A stretch of 64,000 nt of DNA from Halorubrum sp. DM2 (GCF_901686465.1 NZ_LR594487.1:2865773-2929772); one strand, 5' to 3'. Counted from the stretch's first letter, positions 50,999 through 59,806 are shown. Notes: generated by a model not told the origin, from the sequence alone. Made by a program: numbers and translations.

Positions 50999-51283
50999 TC
51001 ACTTCCCGTCGTACGGATACCGCGCCGTCGCCCCGCACTCCAGACAGCGGACGACCACGCGCCCGGGTCGCGTCCGCACGCGACTCGTCTTCCCGGGCCG
51101 GAGGTAGACGGCGCAGTCGTCGCAGGCGCGTCTGGAGAGTTCGGCCGGGATCCCACACCGGTTCCGCTCCGCGATCCGGCGGGCGCGGGCGACGTACTCC
51201 CGGGCGCGGTCGTACTCGTCGTCGACGACCGCCTCGCGGGCGAGCGCGAACAGCCGCTCGATCCGCTCCGCCGGAATACCCAT
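50999..51283 (-). CDS. rnp4: Ribonuclease P protein component 4 (Rpp21/Rpr2 family)
   Basis: 94 residues. The N-terminal helices (IERLFALAREAVVDDEYDRA, EYVARARRIAERNRCGIPAE) bind the RNP2-type partner in known structures. The zinc ribbon has four Cys: RRACDDC and VVVRCLECG; KTSRVRTRPGRVVV contacts RNA. It belongs to the protein part of RNase P, which trims 5' ends of tRNA. ATG at 51283; the upstream extension is not family-like. Confidence 0.93.
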   Translation of the reverse strand: MGIPAERIERLFALAREAVVDDEYDRAREYVARARRIAERNRCGIPAELSRRACDDCAVYLRPGKTSRVRTRPGRVVVRCLECGATARYPYDGK

Positions 51284-51423
51284 GTCACTCCGGGCGAGGC
51301 GCGGCGGCAAAGACGTTACCATCCCGGCCGGTCGCGGCGTATCCCTCGTCCAGTGCGTCCCCGAGACGGCCGCGGCGGCCGCGACCCGCACGCTTTTTTA
51401 TCGGCCCAATCCAATCGAGCGGT

Positions 51424-51618
51424 ATGAAGGAATCCCTGATGGACGTGATCTGCTGTCCGCTCGACAAGGCGGCCCTCGACCTCGACGTCGACGACGAGGA
51501 CGACGAAGAGGTCCTCGCCGGCACGCTCACCTGTACGGAGTGCGGCGAGACCTATCCGATCGAAGACGGGATCCCGAACCTCCTCCCACCGGACATGCGC
51601 GAGGAGGCGGCGGCGTAG
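51424..51618 (+). CDS. Trm112-like zinc-ribbon methyltransferase activator
   Basis: 64 residues. ESLMDVICCPLDKAALDLDV (Cys pair), LTCTECGETYPIEDGIPNLL (second Cys pair), and an acidic insert DDEDDEEVLAG between. Trm112 proteins bind and stabilise several RNA and protein methyltransferases. A CTTTTTTATCGG box 25-30 bases before the ATG supports a leaderless start. Convergent with nothing; downstream of rnp4 in the opposite direction. Confidence 0.9.
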   Translation: MKESLMDVICCPLDKAALDLDVDDEDDEEVLAGTLTCTECGETYPIEDGIPNLLPPDMREEAAA

Positions 51619-51723
51619 CGTCCGGTTCACGCGTTCGCCGCCAGAACGCCCTCGCCCGAGACGCCGGCGGCGAACCCCTCGCCCGTGTGAATCTTTTTCT
51701 AATACGGGGTCGTGGTCTCCACC

Positions 51724-52305
51724 GTGCCGACACTCGACGTCGAACTGAACGGGGAGGCGGTCCACGACATCGACGCGCCGGACGCGTTCGCGACCGACGG
51801 GCCCTTTCCGGTCGTGCTCGACAACAGCGGGCGCTCGACGCACGTCCACCTCCACTTCGACGACGAGCTCGACCGGGTGACCGCGGTCGACGAGGTCAAC
51901 CACTTCGTCACCGACGAGGGGACCCGCCACGTCCACGTCTCGATCACCGACGTCGACGAACCGGTCCGCGGGAAGCTGAAGATCGTCACCGGATACGGGT
52001 CGAACACGAGCTACGTCGACGTGCGGATCGAACCGTCGGCCGAGACCCCCGAAGAGCCGGTCGCCGTCGACGAGACGCTCTCCGCACCCCCGGAGCGTAG
52101 CCCCGATCCCCCGCCCGGGCAGCGCGCGGTGAACGCGCTCGACCGCCTCGTCCGGCGCGGGGGCGTCGCCGGCGCGATCCTCGGGTTCCTCGCGATCGCC
52201 GCGGGCGTCGCGCTCGCGCTCGCCGTCGACAGCGTCGTCGTCTGGCTCGCGGTGGGGCTGGCGCTGATGGTCGCCCTCAGCGCGGGGCTGCTCGCGGTGG
52301 CGTGA
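51724..52305 (+). CDS. Haloarchaeal membrane-anchored protein (DUF7524-like)
   Basis: 193 residues. A beta-rich soluble part (about 1-110: FPVVLDNSGRSTHVHLHFDD, GTRHVHVSITDVDEPVRGKL) followed by a proline-rich linker and two closely spaced membrane helices at the C-terminus (GAILGFLAIAAGVALALAVD; VVVWLAVGLALMVALSAGLL). No cleavable signal. The start is the GTG at 51724, 20-25 bases after a TAATA element; a GTG at 51712 is the alternative. Function unknown. Confidence 0.7.
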   Translation: MPTLDVELNGEAVHDIDAPDAFATDGPFPVVLDNSGRSTHVHLHFDDELDRVTAVDEVNHFVTDEGTRHVHVSITDVDEPVRGKLKIVTGYGSNTSYVDVRIEPSAETPEEPVAVDETLSAPPERSPDPPPGQRAVNALDRLVRRGGVAGAILGFLAIAAGVALALAVDSVVVWLAVGLALMVALSAGLLAVA

Positions 52306-52385
52306 AGGGGTCTTCTCACCGTCCCGTTCCGCGACCGCCGGCGCGGATCCGCGCGCTTTTAACCGTCCCGGCGGAACGACGGGCC

Positions 52386-52574
52386 ATGAGCTTCGAGAAG
52401 GAAGACGAGGTCGTGCTCCACGACAAACACAGCGAGTACGACGGCGAGACGGGCACGATCACGCAGGTGATGGAGACGATGTTCGGCGACGCGACGTACA
52501 CGGTCAGCTTCGAGGACGGCCAAGAGACGGGCGTCCCGGAGGATTCGCTCGACGCCGTCGAGAGCGAGGAGTAA
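52386..52574 (+). CDS. Small conserved protein, SH3/KOW-like
   Basis: 62 residues: MSFEKEDEVVLHDKHSEYDG followed by ETGTITQVMETMFGDATYTV and SFEDGQETGVPEDSL. The spacing of Gly, Val and Asp suggests a small SH3-like barrel similar to KOW or DUF1918 modules. A CTTTTAAC box about 27 bases upstream supports the ATG at 52386. It lies 21 bases before an exosome-linked RNA-binding protein, so the two may be cotranscribed. Function unknown. Confidence 0.75.
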   Translation: MSFEKEDEVVLHDKHSEYDGETGTITQVMETMFGDATYTVSFEDGQETGVPEDSLDAVESEE

Positions 52575-52595
52575 CGCCGCCCCCACTCGTTTCGC

Positions 52596-53039
52596 ATGCC
52601 GAAAGTCCCCTTCCACTACGTCGACCTCCGCGCGTTCTCGTACGCCACGGAGGACGTGAAACGCGTCGAGCAGGCGCTGTACACCCTCCTCCCGGAGGAT
52701 ATCGAGCTCGACCGCGTCGAGAACGTGGGCCATCACGGGGACCGGATCGTCGTGCTCTCGGCGCGCGTCGAGACCGCGGACGAGATGCGGCACGTGCTCG
52801 ACCGGCTCTCCGAGCTGGAGGACCTCGACCGCGTCCTCGACGAACTCGACGAGCGGGTCGACGACAACTGCGCCCTCTTCCTCCGCCTCGACAAGCAGGC
52901 GGCGTTCCGCGGGGACGTCCGGCTCGGTCCCGGACTCACCGTGCGCACGAAGGTCGAGGCGTACCCGGCGAAAAAGGAGAAGGCCGTCGCGAACGCCCGC
53001 GAGACGCTCTCGCGGCTGGCGGACGGCGACGACGACTGA
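52596..53039 (+). CDS. Exosome-associated RNA-binding protein (COG1325)
   Basis: 147 residues: FHYVDLRAFSYATEDVKRVE, LDRVENVGHHGDRIVVLSAR, NCALFLRLDKQAAFRGDVRL, TVRTKVEAYPAKKEKAVANA. This is the archaeal COG1325 family, which resembles RPL5/RNA-recognition folds and is often found in exosome or ribosome-assembly neighbourhoods. Start ATG at 52596. No other exosome gene adjoins here. Confidence 0.85.
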   Translation: MPKVPFHYVDLRAFSYATEDVKRVEQALYTLLPEDIELDRVENVGHHGDRIVVLSARVETADEMRHVLDRLSELEDLDRVLDELDERVDDNCALFLRLDKQAAFRGDVRLGPGLTVRTKVEAYPAKKEKAVANARETLSRLADGDDD

Positions 53040-53179
53040 ACGCCGACGGCCGCCACGGCGGTTCGTTTCGCCGGCCGCGCGCCCGGACCGCGCCCGCGAC
53101 GTGTCTTCTCTCGGCGTGCCTTCCCGTGACCCGCCTTCCCGCAGCGTGACTTTTTCACTCGGCCCGCCGATGAGCAGCT

Positions 53180-54628
53180 ATGACCGATCCGTTCGTGGTC
53201 GTCGGCGCTGACGCGGCGGGGTTGAGCGCGGCCAGCAAGTTCCGCCGCGAGGCGGATGCCCGCGAGGTCGTCGTCTTCGAGAAGGGCCGGTGGATCTCGT
53301 ACGCCTACTGCGGGATGCCCTACTTCGTCGCCGGCTACGTCGACCGCATGTCGGACCTCCTGTCGCTGTCGCCGAGCGAGGTCGACGAGCGCGGCATCGA
53401 CCTCCGCCGCGACAGCGAGGTGGTCGCCGTCGACCCCGACGCGAAGCGCGTCACCGTCGAGACCGCCGCGGGCGACCGCTACGAACAGGCGTACGGCGAC
53501 CTGCTCGTCGCCACCGGCGCGCGGGCGGACCCCGGTCCCTTCGACGTACGGGGCGTCGACGGCGCGTTCACCCTCCACGACATGGACGCGGCGGCCGCCA
53601 TCGACGCGTACGTGGCCGAGCCAGACGCGTACGACCCCGACCGCGCCGACGTGAGCGCGGTCGACCGCGAGCGCGTCGATCGCAACGCGGCGATGCCCGC
53701 GCCCGAGACCGCCGCGGTCGTCGGCGGCGGCTACGTCGGCGTCGAGATGGCCGAGGCGCTCGCGGAGCGCGGCCTCGACGTCCGCGTGTTCCACCGATCC
53801 GGGCACCTCCTCCCGCCGTTCGGCGAGGCGGTCGGGCACCGCGTCGAGGACGCGCTCGAAGCGGAGGGCGTGACCGTCCACACCGACACCCCGGTCGAGG
53901 CGCTCGTCGGCGACGACCGGATCGAGGGCGTCGAGGTCGGTGGCGGAGCCGACGGAGCGTCCTCCGAGCGGATCCCCGTCGACATGGCGGTCGTCGGCGT
54001 CGGCATCCGGCCGAACACGGACCTCCTCGACGGCACCGGGATCGACTTCGGGTCAGGCGGGGCGATCCGGGTCGACGATCACGGCCGGACGAGCCTCCCC
54101 GACGTGTACGCCGCGGGCGACTGCGCGACCGCGCGCCACGCGGTGACCGGCGAACCGGACTGGACGCCGCTGGGACTCACCGCGAACCGCGCGGGGCGGG
54201 CCGTCGGGGCGACCGCGGCGGGCGATCCGACGCCAGTCGGCGACATCGCGGGCACCGCGGCGGTGAAAGCGTTCGACACGGAGGCCGCCCGCGTCGGGCT
54301 TCTCGACGACGAGGAAGCGAGAGACGCCGGGTTCGATCCGGTCCGCGAGACGGTGACCGCCGGGTCGCGCTCCGGCTACTACCCGGGGGCGGCCGAGACC
54401 GACGTGACGCTCGTCGCCGACCGCGACACCGGGCGGCTTCTGGGGGGAAGCATCGTCGGCACCGACCGCGCCGCGGTCCGGATCGACACCCTCGCGACCG
54501 CTATCGAAGCGGAGATGACCGTCGCCGAGGTCGAGCGGTTGGACCTCGCGTACGCGCCGCCGTTCAGCCCGGTGTGGGACCCGATACTCGTCGCCGCGAA
54601 GGTGGTGAACGGAGCGCTCGACGGCTGA
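53180..54628 (+). CDS. CoA-disulfide reductase-like flavoprotein
   Basis: 482 residues, pyridine-nucleotide disulfide oxidoreductase class III. FAD motif VVVGADAAGLSAASKFRREA (the second Gly of GxGxxG is Ala), a single active-site Cys44 in the SxxxC pattern SYAYCGMPYF, NADH motif AAVVGGGYVGVEMAEALAER (about 179-198), second FAD motif VYAAGDCATARH. The SxxxC single-Cys arrangement is that of CoA-disulfide reductase and NADH oxidase/polysulfide reductase. coaD lies 0.5 kb downstream on the other strand. A GACTTTTTCAC box about 27 bases upstream supports the start. NADH oxidase is the main alternative. Confidence 0.85.
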   Translation: MTDPFVVVGADAAGLSAASKFRREADAREVVVFEKGRWISYAYCGMPYFVAGYVDRMSDLLSLSPSEVDERGIDLRRDSEVVAVDPDAKRVTVETAAGDRYEQAYGDLLVATGARADPGPFDVRGVDGAFTLHDMDAAAAIDAYVAEPDAYDPDRADVSAVDRERVDRNAAMPAPETAAVVGGGYVGVEMAEALAERGLDVRVFHRSGHLLPPFGEAVGHRVEDALEAEGVTVHTDTPVEALVGDDRIEGVEVGGGADGASSERIPVDMAVVGVGIRPNTDLLDGTGIDFGSGGAIRVDDHGRTSLPDVYAAGDCATARHAVTGEPDWTPLGLTANRAGRAVGATAAGDPTPVGDIAGTAAVKAFDTEAARVGLLDDEEARDAGFDPVRETVTAGSRSGYYPGAAETDVTLVADRDTGRLLGGSIVGTDRAAVRIDTLATAIEAEMTVAEVERLDLAYAPPFSPVWDPILVAAKVVNGALDG

Positions 54629-54654
54629 TCGGAACAGAATCCGCTGCGGTCGGC

Positions 54655-55119
54655 TCAGTCGGACGACCGACCGACCACGTAGCCGACCACCGCGGCCGCG
54701 ACGCCGATCGCGAGCGCGGCGGCGACCGCGACGCCGAGCGGTTCGGCGACCGCGAGAAGTGAGGGACCGTCGGCCGCGAACGGCGATGCGTACGGCATCG
54801 GTCCGGTCGCCCGGAGCAGCGTCCCCGCCAGGGGGCCGTAGGCGAGCAGCACTGTCGGGAGGACCCCGCCGCCGGTCGCGGCGAACGCGAGCGCGCCGAG
54901 CGCCGTCACCGCGGCGAGGACGCCGGCGGTTGCCGCCGCGCCGAGGCCCACCGCGGCGGTCGCGTCGAAGGCGACGTACGACAGCGCGAACCCGACCGCG
55001 CTCCACACCGTCGCGCGCTCGAAGCCGGTCTCGCCGAGGAGGATCCGGCCCAGAAATCCGGAGCCGGACCCGGTCGAGCCGTCGGCCGCCCCGCCGCTCG
55101 TCGTCTCGCCGCCCGTCAT
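54655..55119 (-). CDS. Haloarchaeal integral membrane protein, unknown
   Basis: 154 residues with about four or five hydrophobic segments (ATVWSAVGFALSYVAFDATA; AAATAGVLAAVTALGALAFA; GVLPTVLLAYGPLAGTLL; AVAAALAIGVAAAVVGYVVG) after a Gly/Ser/Thr-rich 25-residue N-terminus. Its ATG overlaps the coaD stop by four bases, so it is coupled to coaD. No motif suggests an activity; a transport or membrane-organising role tied to CoA synthesis is conceivable only from position. Confidence 0.7.
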   Translation of the reverse strand: MTGGETTSGGAADGSTGSGSGFLGRILLGETGFERATVWSAVGFALSYVAFDATAAVGLGAAATAGVLAAVTALGALAFAATGGGVLPTVLLAYGPLAGTLLRATGPMPYASPFAADGPSLLAVAEPLGVAVAAALAIGVAAAVVGYVVGRSSD

Positions 55120-55610
55120 TCCGGCCGAGTCGCGCCCCGCCCCTCGCGGTCGGGGGTGAGGTTTCCGTGTTCGTCGATCTCGCCCGCGACGATCCGCGTC
55201 GAGGAGATGCGCTTGCCGTCCTCGGCCGTGACGTGGTCGACGACCACCAGTTCGAGGGGGTCGTGGCCGCGCTCGGCGCGGATCTCGTTGATCCGCTTGC
55301 CGCCGTCGCGCGTCTCCGGGGAGACGACGAGCGCGTCGAACTCCGGCTCGACCGCGATGCCGGTCGGCTCGGTCAGCTTTCGGACCTCGTACTCGCGCCC
55401 GTACTCCTCGGCCCGCGGGGCCAACTCCGCCTCCAGGTCGCGCTCGCGCTGCTCGTAGGGACGCACGTACCGCTCGACGTGTCGGGTGTCCGGCGCGAGG
55501 TCGTCGGCGGTGAGCCCAACGGTGACGTCACCCAGCTCGAACGCCCGTTCGAACAGCTTTCGGTGGCCGTCGTGAACGGGGTCGAACGTACCACCCAGCG
55601 CGACGTTCAT
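55116..55610 (-). CDS. coaD: Phosphopantetheine adenylyltransferase, archaeal type
   Basis: 164 residues, nucleotidyltransferase fold. VALGGTFDPVHDGHRKLFER holds the T/HxGH nucleotide-binding motif (His at about 14 and 17), and KRISSTRIVAGEID holds the ISSTxI motif (about 132-140). Makes dephospho-CoA from 4'-phosphopantetheine and ATP. The archaeal enzyme is only distantly related to bacterial CoaD but uses the same fold. First gene of a unit with the membrane protein. Confidence 0.95.
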   Translation of the reverse strand: MNVALGGTFDPVHDGHRKLFERAFELGDVTVGLTADDLAPDTRHVERYVRPYEQRERDLEAELAPRAEEYGREYEVRKLTEPTGIAVEPEFDALVVSPETRDGGKRINEIRAERGHDPLELVVVDHVTAEDGKRISSTRIVAGEIDEHGNLTPDREGRGATRPE

Positions 55611-55691
55611 GCCTCTCCGTTGCGGGGGTCGAACTTAAAACGTCCCGAACCGCGGTCGCGACGACGCGACTCCGAGTCGGCGGGGCCTAAC

Positions 55692-56282
55692 TCAGTTCTC
55701 GGAGTCGTCGTCCGCGTCGCTCTCATCCGCGTCGCTCTCGTCCTCGTGAGCGTCGTCTTCACCGGCCGGGTCGTCTCCGCCGTCGACGGAGATCTGGACC
55801 GGTTCGGCGTCGCCGTCGGGCGACTCGCCGCCGAGTCGCCGGTCGAGGTTGAAGACGGCGTTCAGCTCCGCCTGAACGTCGCCGACGACGCCGCGGACGA
55901 GGTCGCTCGGCGCGATGGCCTCGTACTCATAGGGGTTGTTGCCCGCGCCCTCGGCCTTCCGCTTGCCGCGCTCGACGGTGGCCTCGTCGTGGAGTTCGGC
56001 GAGGGCCTCGCGGACGGTGCTGGGGTACAGCCCCGTCCCGTCGGCGACCTCGTCGCTCGTACTCTTCGGGTTGTCCCGGAGGTAGACGTAGATACGCGCC
56101 CGGGTCTCCGTGTCGAGGACCCACGCGAGCAGGTCTACGACGTTGTCGTCGAACCCCTTCACCGCTCTGTCGGCCCCTTCGCCGAGCCGCTCTTTGGTCT
56201 TCCGAAGCTCCTCGCGGGTCCGTTCCGTCGGCGACTCCTCGGCGTCGGCTTCCGGATCGGCGGGCGAATCGTCCGTGGTCAT
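55692..56282 (-). CDS. Winged-helix transcriptional regulator, haloarchaeal
   Basis: 196 residues. Helix-rich N-terminus, then a winged helix at about 45-115 (VVDLLAWVLDTETRARIYVY, LRDNPKSTSDEVADGTGLYP, STVREALAELHDEATVERGK). A likely C-terminal dimerisation helix (SDLVRGVVGDVQAELNAVFN) is followed by a 50-residue acidic tail with repeated ESDADESDADDD. ATG at 56282 with an ACCCTTTTGGC box about 27 bases upstream. Sits between gshA and coaD; target unknown. Confidence 0.83.
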   Translation of the reverse strand: MTTDDSPADPEADAEESPTERTREELRKTKERLGEGADRAVKGFDDNVVDLLAWVLDTETRARIYVYLRDNPKSTSDEVADGTGLYPSTVREALAELHDEATVERGKRKAEGAGNNPYEYEAIAPSDLVRGVVGDVQAELNAVFNLDRRLGGESPDGDAEPVQISVDGGDDPAGEDDAHEDESDADESDADDDSEN

Positions 56283-56370
56283 GGCAGAAACTGGGGCCAC
56301 GCGGCCAAAAGGGTTTCTCGTCGCTTTCGTTCCGACGAAACTCGGAGCGGGAGGTCGACCGCGAGCGGGG

Positions 56371-57450
56371 TCAGCCTTCGACCAAGAGGTCCGCACACAG
56401 CGCGTCGACGCCCGACGCCTCGCGGATCCGGCGCTGGCGCGCGGCACCGCTCTCCGACTCGGACACCTCGCGGATCCCGTCGATTCCGAGCCGGTCGCAC
56501 TCCGCGTCGACGATCTCGCCGAGCGGGGTCGTCCCCTCGCCGTCGCGGTCGACGAACGCGGCGTCGTGGCCGCGGCGGATCGCGCGCCACTTGTTCTCGT
56601 CGAGGAGCTCGCGGCGCAGCGCCGGCGGCGACTCGCCGTCCTCGTAGCGCTCGGCGTAGTCGACGACCAAGGCGTGAACGTACTCGGCTAAGGCGAGCGT
56701 GACCTCGGGGTCGCGCTGGGCGTCGGGCGCGCGCACCTCCACGGTGCCGTGGCCGGTGTGCGGGCGCACGTCGAACCACAGCTCGCCGCGGTCCGCGATG
56801 GACTTCGTCTCGACCATCCGACGCTCGTACCGCTGGAACGCGTTGAAGTCGTCGAACGCAGACGGAATTCCGGTGTTCGGGAGGTTCTCGAACACCTTCG
56901 CGCGGGCCGAGGCCAGTCCGGTGTCGAACCCGTTCCAGAACGGGGAGTTCGCCGACAGCGCGAGCAGGACGGGACAGTGCCATCGGAGCCGGTTCGCGAC
57001 CCACACGGCCTTGTCCGCGTCGTCGACGCCGACGTGGACGTGGAGTCCGGCGGTCGTGTTCCGGTGTTGCGGGTACTGGATACGGTCCAGCTGGGCCTGA
57101 TACCGCGGCTTCCGAACGTGGTCGAGCTCGCGCCACTTCGCGACCGGGTGGAGGCCGGCGGCCGCGATCTGATACCCGTCGGCCGCGGCGTGGTCGACGA
57201 GCGCCTCGCGGACCGTCGCGAGCGCCTCCCCGGCGTTCGCCGGGTCCTCGATGGTCTCCGTCTGCGCCTCGATGGTACACTCGAACAGCTCGTGGTCGAA
57301 CCCCTCCGGCACGGCCGCGGGCGGGTCGCGGCCGTAGACGAGGTCGTCGGTCCCGGAGGTCGGGCGGCCCTCGGCGTCGACGATGTAGAACTCCTCCTCG
57401 ATGCCGAGCGTCCCCATCCGGGAGAACGCCTCTCGCGAGCCCAGTTCCAT
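56371..57450 (-). CDS. gshA: Glutamate-cysteine ligase
   Basis: 359 residues. [60 protein letters not shown] and [20 protein letters not shown] match the GCS2 (plant/actinobacterial/haloarchaeal) family. It makes gamma-glutamylcysteine, the main low-molecular-weight thiol of haloarchaea in place of glutathione. The ATG at 57450 lies 26-34 bases after CCTTATAAGAG (minus strand, 57476-57484), a very clear leaderless promoter. No gshB follows, as expected. Confidence 0.95.
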   Translation of the reverse strand: MELGSREAFSRMGTLGIEEEFYIVDAEGRPTSGTDDLVYGRDPPAAVPEGFDHELFECTIEAQTETIEDPANAGEALATVREALVDHAAADGYQIAAAGLHPVAKWRELDHVRKPRYQAQLDRIQYPQHRNTTAGLHVHVGVDDADKAVWVANRLRWHCPVLLALSANSPFWNGFDTGLASARAKVFENLPNTGIPSAFDDFNAFQRYERRMVETKSIADRGELWFDVRPHTGHGTVEVRAPDAQRDPEVTLALAEYVHALVVDYAERYEDGESPPALRRELLDENKWRAIRRGHDAAFVDRDGEGTTPLGEIVDAECDRLGIDGIREVSESESGAARQRRIREASGVDALCADLLVEG

Positions 57451-57838
57451 TACCGCCCCGTACCGGTCGCGCGCTCTTATAAGGAATGGAAGGCGGAAGC
57501 GTGGTCGGCGCAAACTGAACTTCCGGCGGTGGCGCGCGCCTCCGAGGCCGCATCGCGGCCGAGGAGCGTCGCGCGAGGGAGTCGGCGGCGACCAGCGGGA
57601 GCCGCCGACGAGGCTGGGGAGGTGTGAGGTGCGGTCGCTGTGCGGGGCGGGACTCGAAGGGGCAGCCGCGAGGACGAAGGCGCGCGACGCAAGCACCGCA
57701 GGAACGAGCGAAGCGAGTGACGAGGAGCGCAGCGAGCGCACCGAGTCCTCGCGGCTGGGGCTTCGGCGGTGTCAGTCGTGACGAGGGTGACTGCGTCTCC
57801 CCACAAAGCGTTTGTTACGTCGAACGCGATTCCTCGAT
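57451..57838. other. Intergenic stretch between gshA and the lipoprotein gene
   Basis: 388 bases with no gene. 57476-57484 is the gshA TATA region (minus strand). 57485-57780 is a GC-rich, repeat-rich structured element described separately. A GTTTGTTACG box at about 57810-57819 is the promoter of the lipoprotein gene. Confidence 0.6.
57485..57780. repeat. Structured GC-rich intergenic repeat element
   Basis: Three nested inverted repeats are visible. GGCCGC at 57546-57551 pairs with GCGGCC at 57555-57560. GTCGGCGGC at 57581-57589 pairs with GCCGCCGAC at 57601-57609. AGCCGCGAGGAC at 57664-57675 pairs with GTCCTCGCGGCT at 57745-57756, and after three mismatches GAAG pairs again with CTTC at 57760-57763. 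The last loop contains the short iterated units GAGCGAAGCGAG and GAGCGCAGCGAGCG. From memory, near-identical intergenic blocks recur in Halorubrum genomes, so this may be one copy of a dispersed family; I cannot confirm copy number here. Confidence 0.6.
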
Positions 57839-58270
57839 ATGAATCGACGGCGATTCACCGCCGCCCTCCTCGCCGCCGGAACGGTCGCCCTGACCGGCTG
57901 TGCTGGCGACGACGAATGGAACCCAGAGATCGACGGCGACACGCCCGCCCTCTCGCCCGGCGAGGGAGCGACCGTCACCGTCTCCGCGACTGACATCGGC
58001 GGCTTCACCTTTCAACCGCCGCCGGACGGGATCACTATCGGGTGGACCCCCTCGGAGCGGAGCGTCTCCCCGCCGCCGGACTCAGGAGAGGACTCCGCCC
58101 CGCCCCGGTGGTTCTGGTCGCGACGCACCGACGTGACCGTCGAGGTACCGATCGGCGTCGCGGAGGCCGCGGCCCCCGGCGAGTACCAGTACGGAGTCAC
58201 GGTTCTCCCGGACGACGACTCCGAACGAGAGGTTCGCGACGCGTTCGAGATCACGGTTTCCGACGACTGA
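57839..58270 (+). CDS. Tat-exported lipoprotein, unknown
   Basis: 143 residues. Twin-arginine signal NRRRFTAALLAAGTVALTGC with lipobox at the end, so it is exported and lipid-anchored. The mature part (VTVSATDIGGFTFQPPPDGI; VPIGVAEAAAPGEYQYGVTV; VRDAFEITVSD) looks like a small Ig-like or cupredoxin-like beta domain, but no metal ligands are evident. ATG at 57839 about 25 bases after GTTTGTTACG. Function unknown. Confidence 0.78.
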   Translation: MNRRRFTAALLAAGTVALTGCAGDDEWNPEIDGDTPALSPGEGATVTVSATDIGGFTFQPPPDGITIGWTPSERSVSPPPDSGEDSAPPRWFWSRRTDVTVEVPIGVAEAAAPGEYQYGVTVLPDDDSEREVRDAFEITVSDD

Positions 58271-58390
58271 CGCGGCGTCTGCGTTCGGTCTCAGAAAGCG
58301 ACTCACCGAAAACCGCAAATCGATCGCAAAACGAGTCGGCGGCGCGCGACGACGCCCCGGATTCCCTTACACCCGATTCCACGCCCTCGC

Positions 58391-58945
58391 TCAGCCGAGG
58401 ACGTAGCGGAGCTTCGGGAACTTCTCGACGAGCGCCTGCCCGCCGACCTCGACGTTCTCGATGTAGGCGTCGAGCCCGAGCACGCGGCCCGCGCCGAACG
58501 CCGCGACCGTGAGGAACACGACCGCGTAGACGAGCGTCGAGCCGAACAGCGAGAGGAACTCACCGCTCCAGCCGCCGAGGTAGAACAACATCATCTGTAT
58601 CGCGCCGCCGAACGCGGCCAGGCGGACGAACGCACCCGTGATGAGCGCGGCACCGATGAGCAGCTGCGTGACCGGCACGAACACGTTGACGAACTCCATC
58701 AGCGCGGCGTTCGACGCCATGGCGGCGTAGATCCCGCTGACCGGGCTCGCGGGGTCGACGTTCGCGAGGTAGCCCGCGGCGTCGAACGGCCACTCCGAGA
58801 CCTTGCCGAGACCGGCAAACAGGATCATCCCGCCGATGGTCGCCCGGAGCAGGACGATGAACAGCGCCGACAGCGAGTGCGCCTTCCCCAGCAGCGTGAT
58901 ACCGCCGATCTCTCCGCCGAACTCGTTCGTGTTTTTGGTGGACAT
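58391..58945 (-). CDS. DoxX family membrane protein
   Basis: 184 residues with four membrane helices: LFIVLLRATIGGMILFAGLG, ALMEFVNVFVPVTQLLIGAA, LAAFGGAIQMMLFYLGGWSG, LVYAVVFLTVAAFGAGRVLG. DoxX proteins are quinone-linked or redox-associated membrane proteins; in Acidianus DoxDA is thiosulfate:quinone oxidoreductase. ATG at 58945 preceded by GAGGAG eight bases upstream and TTTATA at about 58983, so it probably has a short leader with a ribosome site, unlike most genes here. Confidence 0.88.
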   Translation of the reverse strand: MSTKNTNEFGGEIGGITLLGKAHSLSALFIVLLRATIGGMILFAGLGKVSEWPFDAAGYLANVDPASPVSGIYAAMASNAALMEFVNVFVPVTQLLIGAALITGAFVRLAAFGGAIQMMLFYLGGWSGEFLSLFGSTLVYAVVFLTVAAFGAGRVLGLDAYIENVEVGGQALVEKFPKLRYVLG

Positions 58946-59122
58946 AGTGTCTCTCCTCACTTGCGAATACGGCGGACGGACGTATAAACCGGAAAGCGAG
59001 TTCCCCTTCGACGAGACGGATTTGTCCGGTTCCCATCATCCGCGGGATCTTTAAGTACTATCGCCGAACACCATCGGCTTCGGACGCCCCTCGCGCCGAA
59101 CTCTCCCGTCGTCTCGCCCCGC

Positions 59123-59806
59123 CTACCACGCCTCGCCGCTCGCCAAGTCCACGTCGCCGTCGCCCTTCTCCGAGGGGCAGACGTCGGCGAGCGCGCAGTC
59201 CGCGCAGTCGGGGTTGATCGCGGTACACGTCGCGCGTCCGTGGTCGATCATGAGGTGCGTGAACTGCTGCCAGTCTCTTTCGGGGACGATGTCCAACAGG
59301 TCCTGTTCGATCGCCTCCGGCCGCTCTGCCTCCGTAATTCCGAGCCGCCGCGTGATCCGCTGGACGTGCGTGTCGACGACGATGCCCTCGACGACGTCGT
59401 GGCCGTGCTGGAGGACGACGTTCGCCGTCTTGCGCCCGACGCCCATCAGGTCGGTCAGCTCCGACATGGTGTCCGGCACCTCGCCGTCGTGCTTCTCCGC
59501 GATGTCCGCGCACGCCGAGCGGATGTACTTCGCCTTGTTGTTGTAGTAGGTGATCGAGTTGATCGCCTCCGCGAGCTCCTCCTGCGATGCGTTCGCGTAC
59601 TCTTCGGGCGTCTCGTACGTCTCGAATAAGTCGGCGCACACCTTGTTCACGCGCTCGTCGGTACACTGCGCCGAGAGGATCACCGCGATGAGCAGCTCCA
59701 GCCGGTTCGAGTAGTTGAGCGAGATGGTCGAGTCGGGGTACTCCTCGTAGAGCCGGTCGACGACCTCGGCGACCTGCTCCTCGCGCGGATCGAGTGGCGT
59801 TCCCAT
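59123..59806 (-). CDS. nth: Endonuclease III
   Basis: 227 residues. A DNA glycosylase/AP lyase for oxidised pyrimidines. Helix-hairpin-helix LMGVGRKTANVVLQHG with the catalytic Lys (about 129), catalytic Asp in VDTHVQRITRRLG (about 148), and the [4Fe-4S] motif C-x6-C-x2-C-x5-C in CTAINPDCADCALADVC (about 197-213). Full length. Divergent from pus10. Confidence 0.95.
   Translation of the reverse strand: MGTPLDPREEQVAEVVDRLYEEYPDSTISLNYSNRLELLIAVILSAQCTDERVNKVCADLFETYETPEEYANASQEELAEAINSITYYNNKAKYIRSACADIAEKHDGEVPDTMSELTDLMGVGRKTANVVLQHGHDVVEGIVVDTHVQRITRRLGITEAERPEAIEQDLLDIVPERDWQQFTHLMIDHGRATCTAINPDCADCALADVCPSEKGDGDVDLASGEAW

Noticed and set aside
57640-57760. tRNA-like or CRISPR-like segment in the structured repeat
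   Set aside because: GGACTCGAA recalls a T-loop, but there is no cloverleaf or acceptor stem; the short units are not evenly spaced and have no spacers.
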